A DNA stretch of 64,000 nt from positions 372,001-436,000 of the forward strand of contig JAAKBF010000151.1 in NCBI GenBank assembly GCA_012656075.1, read 5' to 3'. Shown here piece after piece: positions 20,512-32,636 of the stretch (position 1 is the first letter of the stretch; each line of letters begins with the position of its first letter). The position numbers and the translations under genes are program-made. Source of the stretch: Phytophthora hibernalis. Lineage: Eukaryota; Oomycota; Peronosporomycetes; Peronosporales; Peronosporaceae. The notes beneath the pieces were generated by a model, which saw only the letters and a list, made by a program, of their open reading frames with translations, did not search any database and was not told where the DNA came from.

Positions 20512-23500
20512 CTAAGTATTTACACGCTGCACGTTCTCTTTAGGAATGCACTGCGAGTACCAGGCGTTCTCGAACGTGCACACGGAACCAGAAGCGCAGT
20601 TCGTCAGTCCGTGGTAGCCCACGCCGCCGCACTGACCCCACAGAGTGACAGCTTCCGTCGACACTTTCACTTGTTGGCATTGGAAATACCACGGATTCAC
20701 GACCTCACACTGGTAGCCCGACGTGCAGTTAAGCTTCGTCGACCAATTCGTAGAGACTCCATCCGGGAAATACTGAGCGTAGTCAAAAGTAAGACCACCG
20801 CATTGCTTCCACGGGTCCACATTCGACACCTGCTTCGATAATACCGACGGCGATTCAGCAGTCGATGCGGGTGCCTCCGAAGCAGAAGCAGAAGCGTCCG
20901 TCGATGCCGAAGTCGTCGGCAGCTCGGTTGTGGACGGCTCGGTCGTGGTCGGCTCCGTCGTAGCATCCGTAGCAGCAGGAGTGTCCGGGGTCGTGGCGGC
21001 AGTACCCGATCCGACAGGTTCCGTCGCAGCAGAAGCAGAAGCGTCCGTCGATGCCGAAGTCGTCGGCAGCTCGGTTGTGGACGGCTCGGTCGTGGTCGGC
21101 TCCGTCGTAGCATCCGTAGCAGCAGGAGTGTCCGGGGTCGTGGCGGCAGTACCCGATCCGACAGGTTCCGTCGCAGCAGAAGCAGAAGCGTCCGTCGATG
21201 CCGAAGTCGTCGGCAGCTCGGTTGTGGACGGCTCGGTCGTGGTCGGCTCCGTCGTAGCATCCGTAGCAGCAGGAGTGTCCGGGGTCGTGGCGGCAGTACC
21301 CGATCCGACAGGTTCCGTCGCAGCAGAAGCAGAAGCGTCCGTCGATGCCGAAGTCGTCGGCAGCTCGGTTGTGGACGGCTCGGTCGTGGTCGGCTCCGTC
21401 GTAGCATCCGTAGCAGCAGGAGTGTCCGGGGTCGTGGCGGCAGTACCCGATCCGACAGGTTCCGTCGCAGCAGAAGCAGAAGCGTCCGTCGATGCCGAAG
21501 TCGTCGGCAGCTCGGTTGTGGACGGCTCGGTCGTGGTCGGCTCCGTCGTAGCATCCGTAGCAGCAGGAGTGTCCGGGGTCGTGGCGGCAGTACCCGATCC
21601 GACAGGTTCCGTCGCAGCAGAAGCAGAAGCGTCCGTCGATGCCGAAGTCGTCGGCAGCTCGGTTGTGGACGGCTCGGTCGTGGTCGGCTCCGTCGTAGCA
21701 TCCGTAGCAGCAGGAGTGTCCGGGGTCGTGGCGGCAGTACCCGATCCGACAGGTTCCGTCGCAGCAGAAGCAGAAGCGTCCGTCGATGCCGAAGTCGTCG
21801 GCAGCTCGGTTGTGGACGGCTCGGTCGTGGTCGGCTCCGTCGTAGCATCCGTAGCAGCAGGAGTGTCCGGGGTCGTGGCGGCAGTACCCGATCCGACAGG
21901 TTCCGTCGCAGCAGAAGCAGAAGCGTCCGTCGATGCCGAAGTCGTCGGCAGCTCGGTTGTGGACGGCTCGGTCGTGGTCGGCTCCGTCGTAGCATCCGTA
22001 GCAGCAGGAGTGTCCGGGGTCGTGGCGGCAGTACCCGATCCGACAGGTTCCGTCGCAGCAGAAGCAGAAGCGTCCGTCGATGCCGAAGTCGTCGGCAGCT
22101 CGGTTGTGGACGGCTCGGTCGTGGTCGGCTCCGTCGTAGCATCCGTAGCAGCAGGAGTGTCCGGGGTCGTGGCGGCAGTACCCGATCCGACAGGTTCCGT
22201 CGCAGCAGAAGCAGAAGCGTCCGTCGATGCCGAAGTCGTCGGCAGCTCGGTTGTGGACGGTTCGGTCGTGGTCGGCTCCGTCGTAGCATCCGTAGCAGCA
22301 GGAGTGTCCGGGGTCGTGGCGGCAGTACCCGATCCGACAGGTTCCGTCGCAGCAGAAGCAGAAGCGTCCGTCGATGCCGAAGTCGTCGGCAGCTCGGTTG
22401 TGGACGGCTCGGTCGTGGTCGGCTCCGTCGTAGCATCCGTAGCAGCAGGAGTGTCCGGGGTCGTGGCGGCAGTACCCGATCCGACAGGTTCCGTCGCAGC
22501 AGAAGCAGAAGCGTCCGTCGATGCCGAAGTCGTCGGCAGCTCGGTTGTGGACGGCTCGGTCGTGGTCGGCTCCGTCGTAGCATCCGTAGCAGCAGGAGTG
22601 TCCGGGGTCGTGGCGGCAGTACCCGATCCGACAGGTTCCGTCGCAGCAGAAGCAGAAGCGTCCGTCGATGCCGAAGTCGTCGGCAGCTCGGTTGTGGACG
22701 GCTCGGTCGTGGTCGGCTCCGTCGTAGCATCCGTAGCAGCAGGAGTGTCCGGGGTCGTGGCGGCAGTACCCGATCCGACAGGTTCCGTCGCAGCAGAAGC
22801 AGAAGCGTCCGTCGATGCCGAAGTCGTCGGCAGCTCGGTTGTGGACGGCTCGGTCGTGGTCGGCTCCGTCGTAGCATCCGTAGCAGCAGGAGTGTCCGGG
22901 GTCGTGGCGGCAGTACCCGATCCGACAGGTTCCGTCGCAGCAGAAGCAGAAGCGTCCGTCGATGCCGAAGTCGTCGGCAGCTCGGTTGTGGACGGTTCGG
23001 TCGTGGTCGGCTCCGTCGTAGCATCCGTAGCAGCAGGAGTGTCCGGGGTCGTGGCGGCAGTACCCGATCCGACAGGTTCCGTCGCAGCAGAAGCAGAAGC
23101 GTCCGTCGATGCCGAAGTCGTCGGCAGCTCGGTTGTGGACGGCTCGGTCGTGGTCGGCTCCGTCGTAGCATCCGTAGCAGCAGGAGTGTCCGGGGTCGTG
23201 GCGGCAGTACCCGATCCGACAGGTTCCGTCGCAGCAGAAGCAGAAGCGTCCGTCGATGCCGAAGTCGTCGGCAGCTCGGTTGTGGACGGCTCGGTCGTGG
23301 TCGGCTCCGTCGTAGCATCCGTAGCAGCAGGAGTGTCCGGGGTCGTGGCGGCAGTACCCGATCCGACAGGTTCCGTCGCAGCAGAAGCAGAAGCGTCCGT
23401 CGATGCCGAAGTCGTCGGCAGCTCGGTTGTGGACGGCTCGGTCGTGGTCGGCTCCGTCGTAGCATCCGTAGCAGCAGGAGTGTCCGGGGTCGTGGCGGCA

Positions 23501-26500
23501 GTACCCGATCCGACAGGTTCCGTCGCAGCAGAAGCAGAAGCGTCCGTCGATGCCGAAGTCGTCGGCAGCTCGGTTGTGGACGGCTCGGTCGTGGTCGGCT
23601 CCGTCGTAGCATCCGTAGCAGCAGGAGTGTCCGGGGTCGTGGCGGCAGTACCCGATCCGACAGGTTCCGTCGCAGCAGAAGCAGAAGCGTCCGTCGATGC
23701 CGAAGTCGTCGGCAGCTCGGTTGTGGACGGCTCGGTCGTGGTCGGCTCCGTCGTAGCATCCGTAGCAGCAGGAGTGTCCGGGGTCGTGGCGGCAGTACCC
23801 GATCCGACAGGTTCCGTCGCAGCAGAAGCAGAAGCGTCCGTCGATGCCGAAGTCGTCGGCAGCTCGGTTGTGGACGGCTCGGTCGTGGTCGGCTCCGTCG
23901 TAGCATCCGTAGCAGCAGGAGTGTCCGGGGTCGTGGCGGCAGTACCCGATCCGACAGGTTCCGTCGCAGCAGAAGCAGAAGCGTCCGTCGATGCCGAAGT
24001 CGTCGGCAGCTCGGTTGTGGACGGCTCGGTCGTGGTCGGCTCCGTCGTAGCATCCGTAGCAGCAGGAGTGTCCGGGGTCGTGGCGGCAGTACCCGATCCG
24101 ACAGGTTCCGTCGCAGCAGAAGCAGAAGCGTCCGTCGATGCCGAAGTCGTCGGCAGCTCGGTTGTGGACGGCTCGGTCGTGGTCGGCTCCGTCGTAGCAT
24201 CCGTAGCAGCAGGAGTGTCCGGGGTCGTGGCGGCAGTACCCGATCCGACAGGTTCCGTCGCAGCAGAAGCAGAAGCGTCCGTCGATGCCGAAGTCGTCGG
24301 CAGCTCGGTTGTGGACGGCTCGGTCGTGGTCGGCTCCGTCGTAGCATCCGTAGCAGCAGGAGTGTCCGGGGTCGTGGCGGCAGTACCCGATCCGACAGGT
24401 TCCGTCGCAGCAGAAGCAGAAGCGTCCGTCGATGCCGAAGTCGTCGGCAGCTCGGTTGTGGACGGCTCGGTCGTGGTCGGCTCCGTCGTAGCATCCGTAG
24501 CAGCAGGAGTGTCCGGGGTCGTGGCGGCAGTACCCGATCCGACAGGTTCCGTCGCAGCAGAAGCAGAAGCGTCCGTCGATGCCGAAGTCGTCGGCAGCTC
24601 GGTTGTGGACGGCTCGGTCGTGGTCGGCTCCGTCGTAGCATCCGTAGCAGCAGGAGTGTCCGGGGTCGTGGCGGCAGTACCCGATCCGACAGGTTCCGTC
24701 GCAGCAGAAGCAGAAGCGTCCGTCGATGCCGAAGTCGTCGGCAGCTCGGTTGTGGACGGCTCGGTCGTGGTCGGCTCCGTCGTAGCATCCGTAGCAGCAG
24801 GAGTGTCCGGGGTCGTGGCGGCAGTACCCGATCCGACAGGTTCCGTCGCAGCAGAAGCAGAAGCGTCCGTCGATGCCGAAGTCGTCGGCAGCTCGGTTGT
24901 GGACGGCTCGGTCGTGGTCGGCTCCGTCGTAGCATCCGTAGCAGCAGGAGTGTCCGGGGTCGTGGCGGCAGTACCCGATCCGACAGGTTCCGTCGCAGCA
25001 GAAGCAGAAGCGTCCGTCGATGCCGAAGTCGTCGGCAGCTCGGTTGTGGACGGCTCGGTCGTGGTCGGCTCCGTCGTAGCATCCGTAGCAGCAGGAGTGT
25101 CCGGGGTCGTGGCGGCAGTACCCGATCCGACAGGTTCCGTCGCAGCAGAAGCAGAAGCGTCCGTCGATGCCGAAGTCGTCGGCAGCTCGGTTGTGGACGG
25201 CTCGGTCGTGGTCGGCTCCGTCGTAGCATCCGTAGCAGCAGGAGTGTCCGGGGTCGTGGCGGCAGTACCCGATCCGACAGGTTCCGTCGCAGCAGAAGCA
25301 GAAGCGTCCGTCGATGCCGAAGTCGTCGGCAGCTCGGTTGTGGACGGCTCGGTCGTGGTCGGCTCCGTCGTAGCATCCGTAGCAGCAGGAGTGTCCGGGG
25401 TCGTGGCGGCAGTACCCGATCCGACAGGTTCCGTCGCAGCAGAAGCAGAAGCGTCCGTCGATGCCGAAGTCGTCGGCAGCTCGGTTGTGGACGGCTCGGT
25501 CGTGGTCGGCTCCGTCGTAGCATCCGTAGCAGCAGGAGTGTCCGGGGTCGTGGCGGCAGTACCCGATCCGACAGGTTCCGTCGCAGCAGAAGCAGAAGCG
25601 TCCGTCGATGCCGAAGTCGTCGGCAGCTCGGTTGTGGACGGCTCGGTCGTGGTCGGCTCCGTCGTAGCATCCGTAGCAGCAGGAGTGTCCGGGGTCGTGG
25701 CGGCAGTACCCGATCCGACAGGTTCCGTCGCAGCAGAAGCAGAAGCGTCCGTCGATGCCGAAGTCGTCGGCAGCTCGGTTGTGGACGGCTCGGTCGTGGT
25801 CGGCTCCGTCGTAGCATCCGTAGCAGCAGGAGTGTCCGGGGTCGTGGCGGCAGTACCCGATCCGACAGGTTCCGTCGCAGCAGAAGCAGAAGCGTCCGTC
25901 GATGCCGAAGTCGTCGGCAGCTCGGTTGTGGACGGTTCGGTCGTGGTCGGCTCCGTCGTAGCATCCGTAGCAGCAGGAGTGTCCGGGGTCGTGGCGGCAG
26001 TACCCGATCCGACAGGTTCCGTCGCAGCAGAAGCAGAAGCGTCCGTCGATGCCGAAGTCGTCGGCAGCTCGGTTGTGGACGGCTCGGTCGTGGTCGGCTC
26101 CGTCGTAGCATCCGTAGCAGCAGGAGTGTCCGGGGTCGTGGCGGCAGTACCCGATCCGACAGGTTCCGTCGCAGCAGAAGCAGAAGCGTCCGTCGATGCC
26201 GAAGTCGTCGGCAGCTCGGTTGTGGACGGCTCGGTCGTGGTCGGCTCCGTCGTAGCATCCGTAGCAGCAGGAGTGTCCGGGGTCGTGGCGGCAGTACCCG
26301 ATCCGACAGGTTCCGTCGCAGCAGAAGCAGAAGCGTCCGTCGATGCCGAAGTCGTCGGCAGCTCGGTTGTGGACGGCTCGGTCGTGGTCGGCTCCGTCGT
26401 AGCATCCGTAGCAGCAGGAGTGTCCGGGGTCGTGGCGGCAGTACCCGATCCGACAGGTTCCGTCGCAGCAGAAGCAGAAGCGTCCGTCGATGCCGAAGTC

Positions 26501-28004
26501 GTCGGCAGCTCGGTTGTGGACGGTTCGGTCGTGGTCGGCTCCGTCGTAGCATCCGTAGCAGCAGGAGTGTCCGGGGTCGTGGCGGCAGTACCCGATCCGA
26601 CAGGTTCCGTCGCAGCAGAAGCAGAAGCGTCCGTCGATGCCGAAGTCGTCGGCAGCTCGGTTGTGGACGGTTCGGTCGTGGTCGGCTCCGTCGTAGCATC
26701 CGTAGCAGCAGGAGTGTCCGGGGTCGTGGCGGCAGTACCCGATCCGACAGGTTCCGTCGCAGCAGAAGCAGAAGCGTCCGTCGATGCCGAAGTCGTCGGC
26801 AGCTCGGTTGTGGACGGTTCGGTCGTGGTCGGCTCCGTCGTAGCATCCGTAGCAGCAGGAGTGTCCGGGGTCGTGGCGGCAGTACCCGATCCGACAGGTT
26901 CCGTCGCAGCAGAAGCAGAAGCGTCCGTCGATGCCGAAGTCGTCGGCAGCTCGGTTGTGGACGGCTCGGTCGTGGTCGGCTCCGTCGTAGCATCCGTAGC
27001 AGCAGGAGTGTCCGGGGTCGTGGCGGCAGTACCCGATCCGACAGGTTCCGTCGCAGCAGAAGCAGAAGCGTCCGTCGATGCCGAAGTCGTCGGCAGCTCG
27101 GTTGTGGACGGCTCGGTCGTGGTCGGCTCCGTCGTAGCATCCGTAGCAGCAGGAGTGTCCGGGGTCGTGGCGGCAGTACCCGATCCGACAGGTTCCGTCG
27201 CAGCAGAAGCAGAAGCGTCCGTCGATGCCGAAGTCGTCGGCAGCTCGGTTGTGGACGGCTCGGTCGTGGTCGGCTCCGTCGTAGCATCCGTAGCAGCAGG
27301 AGTGTCCGGGGTCGTGGCGGCAGTACCCGATCCGACAGGTTCCGTCGCAGCAGAAGCAGAAGCGTCCGTCGATGCCGAAGTCGTCGGCAGCTCGGTTGTG
27401 GACGGTTCGGTCGTGGTCGGCTCCGTCGTAGCATCCGTAGCAGCAGGAGTGTCCGGGGTCGTGGCGGCAGTACCCGATCCGACAGGTTCCGTCGCAGCAG
27501 AAGCAGAAGCGTCCGTCGATGCCGAAGTCGTCGGCAGCTCGGTTGTGGACGGTTCGGTCGTGGTCGGCTCCGTCGTAGCATCCGTAGCAGCAGGAGTGTC
27601 CGGGGTCGTGACGGCAGTACCCGATCCGACAGGTTTAGTTTGAGCTGGTGCTGGAGTGGAGGTGTCGCCGGATGCTGGTTCTTCAGTAGTTGTATGTGTG
27701 GTAGGGACATCTGCTGGGAATGGTTTAGGCGTTGGTTCGGTGGTGTTGTCATCAGTTGTGAGAATGTCGTCCAAGTCGCTGTTGGAATCAGCGTTGTCGT
27801 CGGGTTCCCAAAATCTCCAGACGATGAACCCTCCTCTATCGTCGTGTACGGGTCAAGGAATGGATTCACCGCTTCTGCTTTCTCCACCAACATCCGTACC
27901 TCGTCAGTGGTACGGAGGTTCTCACCACTGACGTTGTCGACAGCCGTCATTGTTGCTGTCGCCGCAGCAACAATAAGACCAACGACCACGCGTAGCTTCG
28001 TCAT
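20512..28004 (-). CDS. Giant mucin-like secreted protein with two CBM1-like modules
   Basis: Starts at 28004 with the signal peptide MTKLRVVVGLIVAAATATM, then GENLRTTDEVRML and a short acidic stretch. About 46 copies of a 49-residue Thr/Ser/Pro/Ala repeat follow (units contain TPDTPAATDATTEPTTTEPS). The C-terminus has an extended CBM1-like module (QCGGLTFDYAQYF ... KLNCTSGYQC) and a compact one (LWGQCGGVGYHGLTNCASGS). This arrangement suggests a long O-glycosylated stalk holding cellulose-binding heads, as in wall adhesins such as CBEL, but without visible PAN/Apple domains. The frame breaks once near 27802-27809 in short G/C runs. Repeat copy number may be affected by assembly. Confidence 0.82.
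20878..27640. repeat. 147-bp tandem repeat array, about 46 copies
   Basis: The landmark GACAGGTTCC recurs every 147 bp from 21013 to 27481, with a divergent edge copy at 27628. Counting the ACGGCTCGG/ACGGTTCGG site gives 46 units. Units are practically identical. The main variation is one silent C/T site (GAG/GAA codon on the coding strand). The edge units diverge more. The period is a multiple of three, and three reading frames stay open across the array, which produces long false open frames on both strands. Confidence 0.95.
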
Positions 28005-28483
28005 TGTGAGCTGGTATTCGTGCAATGGTTGTGTGGCGTGGTTGCGGTGTCGCTCGGCAAACGAGAAGTGATGCTCCAACAACAGCAGCGGAAGCTGCGA
28101 CAGTCATGCCCAGAGAGCTGCAATATGTACGCTTGCCATACCCAACGCCCCGATCAGCAGGACACCAACGTTTGCTCTTATCCGTTCCCTGTCTGACGCG
28201 TGTTAGACAGCTCAACACCGCCAGCCTTGCCGTTAATAGTCTCAGACCAATTTCAACTTCCTCGATTGAGTCATGCGATGTGGTGAACCAGTTGAAACGT
28301 GCTGGTCGTGGAACGCGCCAGCAAGTTCCTCCTATTCTACCAGCTATACTTTTTAGAAATGGCTACACTAGACACATCTATGTGTAACCTAGGTTACGCA
28401 ACCTACAATCCAGATCAGCCTAAAAGCACAATAAACGCGGGCCATTCAGTAAAAGCAGCGTAAATAAATACTTAAGTAAATAA
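28005..28483. other. Intergenic region between divergent genes
   Basis: About 480 bp separating the minus-strand giant wall protein from the plus-strand acidic protein. No repeat or RNA gene was seen. It presumably contains both promoters. Confidence 0.4.
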
Positions 28484-31400
28484 ATGGACGATCTGGACGA
28501 CGTTCCGGCGGCGGCGCAGCTCTCGCAAGCGGACATCATCGAGCGGCAGGCGGAGACCATCGCACAGCTGAAGTGGCAGGTGAAGAAAGGAACCGAGTAC
28601 AAGCAGCTGACCAAGAGCAAGCTCAAGGAGGCGGCGGCCAGGCTGCGAGAGTACCGTTTGCGCGTTGAAACGCTGCTTCAGGAGGCCGAAACGCTGAAAA
28701 ACAGGTAAAAGCGAAAAAGAACGAGGTAAAACCCAAAAGCAGGTGCGGAATGCCGGAACGCAGACGGAATCGAAGACGACTGTGAGCAGGACGAGTCAGA
28801 CCACACTAAGTGGACAGGTGCAACAAGTGACCAAGAAGATACTGGTGGACAATGGAGTGCAGACGGTGGACGTTGTGGTGGACACTTGTCCATCCAGAAA
28901 AAGGGCCAGAGAACATGTGCAGAGTGAAATGGACCAATTGGTCCCCAAACTGTCCAGGGAAGTTGGACGGAAGGATGTTGTTACCGACACCTCGAACCAG
29001 GAGACTGTCAGTGACCAATGGACGGCGCAAGAGCCGCTGCAGATGCTTGGGGCGGTGGACGCAGGAGTGACGACGTTCCCTCACGCAACGAGCGCTGCAC
29101 TGGACGCTGAGCTCGCGTTTAGTGATTCAGACGATGGAAGTGGAGACACAGGAGACATTTTGAAGATTGGTGATGTACAGGAGATGCTGAAGGTTGGAAA
29201 GAGTGGGGAGGGGGCTGGAGGTGGATTCGGTCAGAGCGTATTGAACGAGATTGACAATGAACTGGAACTTTCCAGTGCTGACGAAGAAAATGAAGGTCAT
29301 GATGCAGGGAATAGAGAAGTAGGTGCCGAACGGAGAGTGGAAGTCGATGCTGCTGCGCGAAAAGCGGTAGAAAATGGTCGTACTGGGGTTCGTTGTTGGG
29401 TGGATTGGATTCGTCGGTGTTGAATGACATCGACAAGGAGCTGGAAACTAGCAGTGACGAGGAAGATGCAGATCATACAGAGAGTTCCGGTGCTAATAAA
29501 ACACACAAAGATGGAGCAGGTTCAGCAGGGAAAATCGGAGTCGACGTCGCTGGCGGAAAGCAAGTTGGAGTTGGAAATGGTGACGATGGAAATAAAGCTG
29601 CAGCTAGACCTCTGCCACGGGCTGGGCTTGATGCAGCAGTTTCCAACGCAATCGATAAGGAACTGGACTCAAGCAGCGACGAAGAAGATGACACCCATAG
29701 AGCAGCAACCAAGGCAGATACGAAAAGCCTTGTCAGAAAAACTTGGAGAGCGAAATTGGTGTGGAGAGTAAGCGGACGCTGATGTCAATCGACGACGAAC
29801 TGGACGACGAGCTTGCCGCTTTGAGTTCTAGCAGCTCAAGCAGCGATAGTGATTCGAGTGATAGCAGTGACAGCGACTCTGATGAGGACGGGGATGATCC
29901 GATGACTGGAATTGCGGGTAAAAATGAAGTTATCGTAGCTGTCGAAGGAGTCGGAATGGATGGCAACAAGAACCTGCGTGAGGCCAACTTCTCAGCAGTT
30001 TCTGTTGCTGCTTCTCTCACACAGACTACTTCCAAGCCTTTCATTGATCTGGATGTGAAGAATGGGGCAGCGGAAGCAACTGTACAACAAACCAAGGACA
30101 GTGGTGAGCGAAGAGCATCAATATCTGCGTCTACCGATAAGGATGCCGTTGTTATAACAACACCAGTAAAAAAGAAACCAGTCACAGCAGTAGAGGATAT
30201 GTACTCACCAGTAGTTACGCAGAAGTTTCAGCCTTCAACACCCGAGCCTGTGGGGCTGGATATTAGTGCAGCATCAGCTACCCAGACGACAGACAACGAA
30301 CAGCCCACGACTAGTGTTGGTTCTCAAGGTAACGATGTACGGGAGAAGTTTTCTGATACCAGCCAAGTTAAGAAGACCGAGGACAAGGGTGCTACCTCTA
30401 CTCCAGACACGAATGCAGTTGTTGATGCCCAGCACCCATCAAGCAATGTAAACTCTTCTGGAACGCCCCCATCGAAGAAAACGTCATTGAAGGTAACCGC
30501 GATCAGCACGGATCAACCAACAGAATCTGAGGTTGATACTGCGTGCAGTGCGAGGCAATCTTCGGACCTTCCACTTTGTGCTCCGGTATTTTCAACAGCA
30601 GAACCTGACACGCTGGAAACCCCGGAAAGTGACGACGTAAATCGCGTGGCACTCGATGCAGGGACACTTTCCTAAAGAAAGAAAGTACTATAGGAAAGCC
30701 CCGGAAAGCAGATGAAGCAAAGTTGGATGACACTACACGTAGCGCAAATAAGAAGGTGAAGCATACAGAAACCCTCGTGCAGGTTGAGGGTGGTCCAGAA
30801 GATAAAGCGGCGAAGACAAATGCAGCAACTGGCAATAAAGCAGTAAAGAAGAAAGCTACAGCTAAGGTGGAGACCAAAGAAGAACAGTGGGTGAAGAAGT
30901 CCCTCACTGCATTCAAGCAAGGGATCGTGTTGGGCAAGGGCGAAGCAGCCGGCAACGAATACGCTCGACGAACGATTGCCTTATTAGTGAACCAAAGCTC
31001 CAAGTTTATCGTCACGCATCTTGCTCATGTGGTAAGCTGCATTGCTGGAACATCCTGCTCGATTTCATTCTAACGTTAATGTGTTTGTTGCTGGTTCAGA
31101 TAACGCTTTGCCAAACCCTAACCAATACGTATCGCAAGCTGGACGTCACCCCGATCATGGCGGTGCGTGGGGCAATCGGCGTCTTCCGAGCTCCACGATC
31201 TCGTCGTCTGATGGCAGAAAACAAATTGGGTTTGAGCTGGCTTTGCAACCAAGTCCTGTTAAGGCTGATGAGCACCGATCAAGGTCGGAAACAAGTTGGG
31301 CCAGTTGCCCCAGCTTCATTGTGTCTATCGCTGGTAGATGAATGTTTGCAACATCTCCGTGGCTTGCTGGTCGAAGAGCGAAGTAGCATCGGCGACTTTC

Positions 31401-32449
31401 TCTCGCTGATCAAGGTACAGGTGCAAGTTGCAAAACCGCACATCAAAGTTAGCCACGACAAAGTGTTCTTGACGCACATCTACGCTCTGCACACGCACTT
31501 GTGTCAGTCAACCGGTCAGCTAGCTCGTTCTCGTGTCCTGCTTTTCGAGCTTCTGCGAGACAACCCAAACATTCGAGGGCTGTACTTCGCGATGGGGATA
31601 CTGGAAATCTACCCAGCAATTTTGGAGCGGGAGTTCGACCAGCACTGCGTCGAGCGCCAAGTGATACTGAAGGAAACTCTACAGCAGGCGCTGAGCGCTA
31701 TAGCTGGCGCAGCTGCTGAACGACAAGAGCTTCTACTCCATCAGTCAAGTATTACGATGATGCATCGCATCGCTGGTGCCCTCCAGATGCCCGAGCTGGA
31801 GGAGGTTGATGGTGGCAGTCCCAGCTTTTCAAGGTCGTGTGTGGAGAAGTTGTTCGAGAAGCTCGCCGCATCATGTCAACCGTCACAACCTGAAGACCAA
31901 GACAAGGAAGTGCAAAGTGCCACCTCAGTGGATTACTTTGAGCTAGCCAAGAGCCTGGAGATGTGCACGGCTGTACACGGTTTCGACGTCATCTCTAAAA
32001 TCTTCTGTATCGATCGTTGTAAAGCGTTGTTCAGCCACGCGGACGTTAATTCCAAGAGCGGCATCCTTCTTGTCGTCGGTCACATTGCGATGACGGCCGC
32101 ATCGAAGACGAGCGATACGCAGAGTCCGAGGTCCCAAAGCGAGCACTACGTGGAGAGCGTCATTGACTGGCTGTACCACATCCTATCTGCCGAACCAAGT
32201 GACGATAAAACTTCACCAGACGATCGTTTCAAGGTGCTCCTGGGATGCTCAACGGTTTGTGTCGAGTTGATCCTCGGATACTCGGCGTCAGCAGGACTGG
32301 CCATTCGACGTCGAGTGCTATGTGCGATGGTAAAGTGGTTCGATGCAACGCCGACCGATCTACTTATCGGATTGCCAACCACGTTTTTGAGGCGACTTCG
32401 ACTTGCTGTGGTAGCAGCACGTCCGCAGATGGTACCAGTGAAAGGCTAA
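28484..32449 (+). CDS. Large acidic, probably nuclear protein with helical C-terminal domain
   Basis: Starts at 28484 with MDDLDDVPAAAQ and an N-terminal coiled coil. A long low-complexity acidic/Ser region follows, with at least three copies of a short repeat of the form SVLNxIDxELExSSxxEE. Lys-rich linkers come next, then a folded helical C-terminal domain of about 470 residues. One 68-nt intron (31032..31099, GTAAGC to TTCAG) is clear. The frame shifts near 28697, 29385, 29737 and 30661, each in an A or G run and each about one base. The organisation (coiled coil, acidic repeats, helical end domain) suggests a chromatin or transcription/RNA factor. I do not recognise the family; an ICE1-like scaffold is a guess only. 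Confidence 0.62.
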
Positions 32450-32636
32450 GCAGTCGAGAGTGACGATTGCTTTGCGGTAAGCAGTTGTGAAACGGACCCT
32501 TTTGGATGTGATGCTGTTTTCGTAACGACCGATGTGGATATGGAGTGCCCTCCATGGTAAAGGCGTTTGTGCGGTTGCGAGAAGGCCCCGTCAGTCGCCA
32601 AGATTCATCGGTGTTGACGTTTGAGAAGGGACTGCG

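Noticed and set aside
20930..27643. A plus-strand open frame of over 2,200 codons across the repeat array
   Set aside because: It is a by-product of a stop-free 147-bp unit whose length is a multiple of three. The opposite strand carries the signal peptide, linker and CBM1 modules, and a second false frame on the minus strand is equally open.
17684..28004. The five adjacent CBM1 genes as an operon
   Set aside because: Each has its own start context and gap, and the organism is a eukaryote with spliced monocistronic genes. Local duplication explains the cluster.
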